From Marsupella aquatica (Eukaryota > Marchantiophyta), in contig OZ316898.1 of assembly GCA_973895155.1 (NCBI GenBank), positions 12,648,001-12,712,000 of the forward strand: DNA of 64,000 nt. Direction: 5' to 3'. The stretch's first letter is position 1, and every line of letters begins with the position of its first letter. Below the pieces are notes generated by a model. The model was not told where the DNA came from and did no database searches. It was given only the letters and a program-made list of their open reading frames with translations. A program made the position numbers and the translations under genes. Positions 56,726 through 64,000 of the stretch are shown here, one piece after another.

Positions 56726-58127
56726 AGCCGAATTGATTGCAGTAGTGATGGGCGGAACTGTGGCTCGGGATAGTAGTAAACTCATCATTGCCGACAGTAC
56801 CGAAATTGCGAACGTACAGTACCAAAATCAGGAACCAAAATTGCTTTTCCGAGTGATTTTTGTAAGACTGTGAACAACCAATATGTCATTCAGCAAGAGG
56901 CCATCCTCGTAAGAGACGCCATGAATTGAATTTGTGTTTTGCTCTGACCGAGATTCATCGTTGTGGGGAGCTGACGCCTCAACTTCTTTGGAACCCATGC
57001 AGCCATGTGTTCTTTGAAGGATTTTCGTTCATGCTGGGGCGAGGCTGATGCTAGGACTTTGATGCTGCAAGGTCGAGCAGCACAGCTCGACTCCTTCCAT
57101 CGCCACCTCCGCCTTCAATCGCCAGCTTTGCATTGAGGAAAGGAGCTGGGCTCTCTTCAGCTGACGATGAAGGGAAGAATGAACGTCGTCAATTTCTTTT
57201 ATTTCTACTTCAGTTTCAATTGAAGCCAAAAGTTTTTCAAATTTCCATATTGTACAACACAGGAACCATCAGATTTGGTACCTTTTACTAACTTGGTATC
57301 AGTTGTGTGAAGACGATCAATCCAGTTCTACAATTTTCTTTGGAAAATATGATCGAAAAATCCTTCTGCAACTTATCATTATCTTCATCATCCGCAGCCC
57401 ATTTCTATTAAACCTTTATTTAGATTTGACGGAGCATGGATCGATCCATACGGTCAAACGGGCCACGATGTGAGGAGCACCAAGTGAACCAATTTGACAG
57501 TGTTGCGTCAGTTGGGCACTTTGCCAGGAACTTTCCCTAGTTGGAACTTCGAATCTTGCCTCCAACCCACGCGTTGCTCTCCAGCTCACTAAATCACATT
57601 TTTTAGTATTGCCTTTTTGATGGACAAATTTCTCAAGCGGGGTTTCCCTTCCTTCTTTTGATTGAGTATTCTTATAACAGTGGAGAATCTAATGAGTCAG
57701 TATGCTGGTTGGCTTGGAAAGTTTGTCAACTGTGGGACTTGTGAAAGCATAAGGTTGTCCCAAGGTAGTAATGGACCTCGACGCGAATCTATTATAATAG
57801 CATAGCAGATTAGCTTGTGTGCCCAGCGTCCAGAAGAACCTTGAGGATCTGTCCAAGTAGCAATACTGTTCATGTAGCTTCCCCATATGACCTCGAGTTC
57901 CAGCGCGATAAAAAAACCTGATTTAATATGCGAAAGGTCGACACGGTTCCACTATGGAGGAACCGGGGCTCGGTATAATAAGAAGAGAAGCCTCTCCTCA
58001 CCCCCATCCACATCGTACTTGAAGGAACGGACGAAGTCGCTCGTGCCGATGTATGGCGTGATCGCATCCAACACCCTGTGTTCATGTGTTAGGTCGCAAT
58101 TCACTCTTTTCTTCTTGGTCGGTAAAC
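56726..58127. other. Gene-free interval upstream of the ankyrin gene
   Basis: No gene is recognised. The minus-strand frame 57229-57029 (66 codons) has an acidic/basic composition but no known family. Confidence 0.45.
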
Positions 58128-61100
58128 ATGGCAACCGAAGAGAAACTTCTTTCGAAATTGCACGAGGCACTGTATTCAGGAGAAAATACTGGCCTGCCAA
58201 ATCTGCTTAACGTGGTGTGGGATGACTCTTCAGAGGTTGAATGGAAGGGAGTGCCATGGAAAGAGGTTCTTTCGCGATGGTACGAGACACTGTCCAGAGG
58301 CGATAGCTTGCAGGTCATGGAACTCCTGGCGGATCATCCAGGTCTGCTTAGAGTGGGATGGGGGGACCAAGCTTCAAAATTTGAATGGGAGAACAAACCA
58401 TGGACACCGCGCACAGCGCTTCATGTAGGTGTGAGACGAGGAAATGCTAAACTTGTTCAGCAAGTTTTGATACTCTGTGAGCTAGATATCCCCAGACTTT
58501 CAACGATGGACCATGCAGTTGAGGAAGAAACAGAAGAGAGTGACAGCGGCATGGCTCAGGTAAATAAAGGTGAACCGGATCAGGCGGAGATTGACGAAAC
58601 ACAAAAGAATCACATCGACATTGCTACTGGTTCTCGGGATGATTCGTGGTGGGAACCTGATCGACAGCAAGCAGAGTGGATTCGATTAGCCTTTAAATTT
58701 GTCCAAGAGAGTCCGAAGGTCAAGAAGGACGCTTTTCTTGGTCGTTTTCTCATGGCTAGGGATGAGGAGTATCGTCTAGATGCCATTGCCATGGGAGCCA
58801 TTCAGGGTAACCATAAGAACTTTTATATGCTAGTGTGTGCCGCGGAAAAATGCAAGCTTTACGGCCTTAAATCGGATCTACTTCGTGTCACCAGCGAGAG
58901 TAAGAAAGATAGGGATGACAGGGCCGAGCTCAGAAAAGAAACGGGGAAAGTAGTTCAGAGCTTGTCCTTGAGCCCACTGACGGACGTGTGATGGAAGAGT
59001 ACAAACGGAAATACAAAGAGGACCTAGATTTCAACTTCCTCCCCTGGCAGGAGTACTTTTTCCACTTCTTTATGGCGGGCACCCTGTCTGACGATAATAT
59101 GTCATATGCAAAAGAATTATTGCTTGCTTTTAAATCGATGCCGGGCTCAACTTGGCGCTTTCTCTTGGAGCTTCACGATGGGCAGGGGAGAACTCCATGG
59201 CATGTTATGGAGGTTTCTTCACATATTTCTTTGTTAGAGGAGTTGGATTTCAATGCCGCCGAATTTCTTGTCGCCGCACGAGACGGCGCAGGCAGGACCC
59301 CGTTCCAAAGGAGCCTGGCCGGTGTAGGTTGGAAGGTGCTCAGTCTTCGCAAAATTTTATTTTACTGTGATTTTCCTTTAGTGAACGACGACATGAGACA
59401 TTCGCCCCTGCTTCGTGAACGCTGGGAACACTCGATCTACGACGTTCTTCCCAATGCCATAAACCAGACGAAGGGCGAGTACGAAAATTCTGTCAACAGT
59501 GTGTCAGCCACAAACGGCTTTCGCAGGTATGGCCACAACTACGAAGACTACACAGGGTCCGGTTGGTACAGTGCGTCGCCGGAAAGTACCCACCTCGGCA
59601 ACGCAATCATCCACAAAAGGGCCGTCGCTCTGAAGATGATGACTCCTCAGGGCTGGGAACGGCCAAGGGAGATATGGGAGGCCGGGTGGTCACTCGAGCA
59701 GTCAAAACGCTGGAGATTCCTCCACACCCTGGCCCGCGCGCTGTGGCAGGCATTAAAGTCTTGTTTACGAATTGGATCGGAATCCAGCACGAACCTAGCA
59801 TTACACGAGGACTTACGTTACTGGGAATATTGGCTTCTGGATCTTGCGTTTCCCAATCGATGGAAGGAGGGAGAGTGGAGGACATACATTCGTGGAACGT
59901 TATCTACGGCGACGGAATGGCCCGAAGTAGAAGAGACTCTGCAACGGTGTATTTTCAAGAAGTCATTTATATGGTGCTATTTTTCGTGGCACTGGGAGGA
60001 GGTGGACTGCATGGTGCAACTAGACGCAGTGGAGTTGGCAACTCTAGTGGGGAACCCTGAGGAAGGTGCAAGCTTGCCCTTGGTACGTTTCGAGTGTATT
60101 GTACATTCCTTTACTTTGATAAATATTGTTTTCATTTTACAAAAACCCAGTTCTGTATACCGTAGGTAAGAGAAAAATATAATTGTTTTCAATTGTACCA
60201 GCCTGAACGCCTCTCCCTGATAAATGAGGAACTGTTAGTCAATTAGCACCCCCCACCACCACTCAACACAGTCATGGTCTAGAGTCATGGTTTTAAGGGT
60301 ACGCATTCATGTAATGTTGAGTTGCCGTCAAATACTACAATAAATTTCAGCTGGTGTCATTTCCGTTGTGGGTAAATAACCAACTCAGAACAAACCCTCA
60401 AGGGTGAATAAACAATTTTGTGGTGTTTGGTTACTGTACGTTCAAAGTGGGAGATTGTGGTCTTTCAATACACCCACCTCATAAGGGTTTCTGTTTTTCC
60501 ATAAAATTCAGTGGAAGGTATTAAACAATTATATGTCATTTACTTGCTTCCTTGGACTTTCAACATATGGATTTTGATCATTTTTGCACTTGCTTACAGG
60601 GTCACTACTTCTCAATTTCCGTGGACAGGAGGGATTATGGCCAACCATGGACAGCCCTCCATATTGCAGCAAATACGGGAAATTATGAGATGGTGAAATT
60701 GCTCCTAGATCATCCACTCTGTGACCCATACGTCAAAGATATACACGGTAACACTGCACTTCACCATGCCTTGAATGTGGTCAACATCGGGAAATTCCAA
60801 CTGCACTTGTTGGACCATGTGGATTGTGAACATGTCAAATCAAACTACCTGAAGAAAGCAGGCCAGGAGATTTCACATGAAAATGATCTAGCTGAAAGGA
60901 AAGGATGTGTTAACCTGTTACTACAAGCTGGTTGTGATATTTTCAAGACCAATGGCAAAGGACAACCTCCATATCCCCAAGGCAAATTGTCCAAGAATTC
61001 AGAGTTTCTTTCTTGGTGGTACGACAGACAAGCCAAGGAGTTTGAAACAACACAAAAGACAATGAGTTCTGCAGCAAATGCAATATCAGTCACAGCAGCC

Positions 61101-61568
61101 TTGGTGGCAACTGCATCGTATGTTGGACCTCTCCAACCCCCAATGGGTTATGCAGGAGATCCCACTCAAATCCAAGATGCAAACGTTTGGGTGAGAGTTT
61201 TCATCTTTTGTGATACCATGTCATTTTATCTTGCAATTGTGTCAATCACGTTATCATTGATACCAAACCTTCCAATGCCAGAACAAAAGATGACAGAGGA
61301 AGTGCGACGAACTCGTAGAATGGTAGCCATGTCAGTTATAGTATTATTTCCATCAATTATTTTTGTACTTCTGGCTTTTGTATCAAGCTCCATTGCGGTT
61401 GTGAGCGCTAATCCAACATCCACTGGTGGATCATTGGCTATCACCACTGCCTCTGTCGGTGGACTTCTCTGTCTTATGACCTTCACCATATTTTCTGCAA
61501 GGCTGCTAGCATTTGTTTTCCCTAGAAACAAGTTCGTTAGGACCATTTACAAGGCAACAAACTTCTAG
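58128..61568 (+). CDS. Ankyrin-repeat protein with C-terminal PGG membrane domain
   Basis: The first in-frame ATG is at 58128 (MATEEKLLSKLHEAL). The N-terminus has two related units, each ending in a WxW-like pattern (EVEWKGVPW, KFEWENKPW), followed by an ankyrin-like stretch (TALHVGVRRGNAKLVQQVL). A middle part follows to 60082. An intron 60083-60599 (ttg|gtacgt ... cttacag|GGTCAC, phase 0) leads to the last exon. This carries canonical ankyrin repeats (PWTALHIAANTGNYEMVKLL, GNTALHHALN) and a PGG domain with four hydrophobic helices at about 61085-61125, 61197-61265, 61321-61413 and 61435-61525. PGG-ankyrin proteins are plant membrane proteins linked to defence and stress (for example the ACD6 group). 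The frame of 58128-58991 stops at 58989; the downstream frame is one base off. Removing an intron 58560-58933 (CAG|gtaaat ... ctcag|AAA) restores it, giving 849 aa. Otherwise a one-base indel between 58919 and 58991 must be assumed, giving about 970 aa. Confidence 0.82.
60083..60599 (+). other. Predicted intron before the PGG exon
   Basis: GT at 60083-60084 and AG at 60598-60599 with a pyrimidine-rich run (ttttgcacttgcttacag). Both sides are phase 0, joining SLPL to GHYFSISV. A nearby alternative donor (gtaaga at 60166) gives the wrong phase. Confidence 0.7.
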
Positions 61569-63606
61569 TTTTTTGGGGTGGCGTGAGGCAAGAATGGTGA
61601 AAACAAAGAGACCTCACAATGAGATTGCTCCTCAGTGCCCGAGTTCCCTGTTTTCGAACATAAACCAGTAGCAGTGTAGACGTTTTGCATCATGGTAGGA
61701 ATGTTGTTACTCAACTATTATGTTGAACTTGTTGAATATGTAGTTTTTTGATTCCCGAGCATACCAAGGGCACTATCAAAATTGATTGTTGTCTGTCACT
61801 CTGTCCATAGGGAGGCGGAAAGGGTGACAGAGAATATGGGTATATGAGGGTGGGAAATCGAGTCATTGTTTCAAATATGAGAGGCTAATTTGCAAGGAAG
61901 TTGTGGCTCGTGCTCATCTCTGCAATCAAATTTTGCAACTGTATTCTTCTTTCTACTCTGCTCTATTGCGATTACAAGTACTGCAACGTTTTCATGCATT
62001 TGCTGTCATCCCTCCGTTCTCATCTATACTATAATTGCGCAAATGTAGTGTTCGTCTCTGTTCAATTTCGCCGTGGTACTGCAGCAAAGCAATGGTTGGA
62101 ATTATTGAAAAGGTTTCCCTCAAGTTTTGCCTTCTGAAAGAAAAGTTGTTCCTGGTGGTTTCCCTTCCTTCCTTTAAATAGTGTCATTTTTTAATAACAA
62201 GGAAATTTCTTTTTTTCACAAAGCCAGGGCGAGTCAAAGATGATTTTCTCTTTGAGTTATTTGCTTGGTGGACCCCATACCAAACTTTTCTCCCAACCAA
62301 CCCCTGGAGTTTTTGGGGTACCTTCATTTAAGGTTTATCAACCTTATGGATCACTCTCGTCCCATCAACTAGCACTTTTCATTTTGAGGGTCCATCAAGC
62401 ATATATCTCTTTCATCTTTGGTTTATCAAATAATTGCAAAGTCCCCAAAGCAAGACTTCCGCTAACTGATTAGTTCAATGGAAATCTGCTCAAATCGTCT
62501 AGCAGCGAATTCAAAGAGAAGAAATTGGGAGAGCAACGGACATGAAGAGAAAAATATGAATTTTCATTTCGGGTTTCTTTCTCTAAGCAGGAACCACTTC
62601 ATCGATCCAAAGAAGCACTCGACATGGAGTAGGATTCTAATCGGTAGAAGTACAGAATGATCGGAAGCCTTGAACCCACTTAGGGAAGCATAAGACAGTC
62701 AGAGTGTGCAAAGCCGTTGGACAGACCTATCAATTGTGTTAGGTTCAGTTTGAACCTTTGTAAAAGAGTTCCTATCTTCGTGAAGAGCGAGAGCAAAACC
62801 AGCGAAAACTATAAATCCTTGACAATTTTTATTCGTCGTCATCCTAGAAATTTGGTAAATTGACTTACATTAATGTCGCGACGGTATCAAGTTCTGTAAG
62901 CTTGGTCGTGTGACTATTACTCCATTCGATATGACTGTACCCCTGGTTTTTGAGAGGCCAGTACAATTTTATCCATACGCTGAATAAAAACTCGACTGGT
63001 GTTTACGTACTTCCCTCGCGAACATTATGGCAATGCACGAGAAACTCCTCGCACTGTCGATTTGTACTCTTGAAAACCTCTTCAGCTTTGAAGACTTAGA
63101 TTATCAACACTTCTCTCCCCCGGCAATGGGCAAATGTTCGTAGGCCACAGCGAACGTGGCAATTGGGTGATAGTGTATATGTGAGCAAATTCCAACCCAA
63201 TTCAAATGACACGCATGTCCTCCAGCAAAGATCACTAGTTTCTAAGGAATCTTGCTTATATACGACTACAGTAGCTGTATTTCTTTCTGGTAGGCCGGTC
63301 GATAGAGATTTTCAATCATGAAACGTGATCAACAAAAGCAAAGTGGGAGTAACTATACCCACAAGGCCCCTTGCCACTGTGAGTTGGCTAGATATGGCAG
63401 GTCCCGACCATTCAGCTTAATCACACAATTAAGTCATTGCTACGTGACAACGGTAGTCTGCTCTTCTCCGAACTGATTAAGTGGCTGCCCATGGATTTCC
63501 GTCACCGAGATCGAAGGGAGCCATACGTCAAAACGGCCATTTACTGTACAGGAACATGAACTACCATAACACATGGACACTGTCTCTTTTTTGACTCGAA
63601 AGAACC
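61569..63606. other. Gene-free interval after the ankyrin gene
   Basis: It contains the presumed 3' UTR of the ankyrin gene, and no other gene is recognised. Frames of 60-80 codons (61901, 62240, 62478) lack recognisable features. Confidence 0.5.
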
Positions 63607-63720
63607 AAATGAATTCCATTCAAATAACCAACATACAAAAAGGGGGGACACAAAGGGCACCATATGAATTCCATTCAAATAGCCAACATACAAAAAGGGG
63701 GGCCACAAAGGGCACCAACC
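63607..63720. repeat. 55-base tandem duplication
   Basis: gaattccattcaaata starts at 63611 and 63666. Both units run through ccaacatacaaaaaggggg to acaaagggcacc with a few differences. The surrounding end of the window holds no gene. Confidence 0.9.
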
Positions 63721-64000
63721 CAGGGGACCCAAATTCAGAGTGCAAAAACCGGTGGGGCCGGGACCAGGGAGGAAGCTGAGCCCATAAGGGGCAACTAAAC
63801 AAGAAATTTATGAACTACAGTCGGAGCAGCACACTCCTAAAGACCGGCCAGTGACCAGGTTCCGGCGGGGTTCTTGCCAGTGGATCCGTGCGGGAGCAAA
63901 GCTCCAAACAGTCAGTCTGCAATGCAACTTCCTAACCTGAACAACCAAAGTGACTCATGGTGGTCGTGGAGGTACTGGTGGGACTTGAAGGGATTCCTCA

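Overview
The window looks like nuclear DNA of a land plant. The evidence is a bifunctional DHFR-TS, a G-type-lectin receptor kinase relic, an ankyrin-PGG membrane protein, a plant-type organellar bS6, SURNod19-family secreted proteins, GT-AG introns of about 120-520 nt, and many plant-style transposon relics (copia solo LTRs, a tRNA-type SINE, a PIF/Harbinger-like element, an R2-like endonuclease non-LTR element). A seed-free plant (bryophyte-like) is my inference; I cannot name the species.

Layout. 0-7.4 kb is repeat-derived, with a foldback element, minisatellites, a solo LTR and tandem duplications. At 7.85-9.74 kb is an intact, intronless DHFR-TS (+), followed by a decayed lectin receptor kinase (10.9-13.0 kb, -). 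From 13.7 to 43.5 kb three intact SURNod19 paralogues, all on the minus strand and all with the same six coding exons, start about 13.5 kb apart (ATGs at 16231, 29983 and 43454). The intervals between them hold a dead non-LTR element (19.9-23.4 kb), a Harbinger-like insertion (23968-27483) that split the 3' flank of the middle copy, GC-rich TIR-like fragments, a SINE with target duplications, a second solo LTR, and a 2-kb purine-skewed tract. At 44-48 kb are further dispersed repeats. At 48.27-49.33 kb (-) is a two-exon mitochondrial-type ribosomal protein bS6. A third solo LTR lies at 50.7-51.0 kb. At 53.7-54.7 kb (+) is an intronless NmrA-like NAD(P)-binding gene that looks fungal in character. 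At 58.1-61.6 kb (+) is an ankyrin-repeat protein with a C-terminal four-helix PGG domain. The last 2.4 kb hold no gene I can support.

The genes do not form one pathway; this is an ordinary eukaryotic gene island in repeats. The most informative structures are the SURNod19 array (conserved exon phases, mosaic similarity between copies, loss of the shared 5' leader in the middle copy, transposon in its 3' flank), the NmrA-like gene with an echo of its 3' flank 1.8 kb away, and the ankyrin gene, whose frame is restored only by a possible 374-nt intron or a one-base indel. I found no convincing wholly new biological system. All exon models come from reading splice signals and comparing paralogues, without transcript data.
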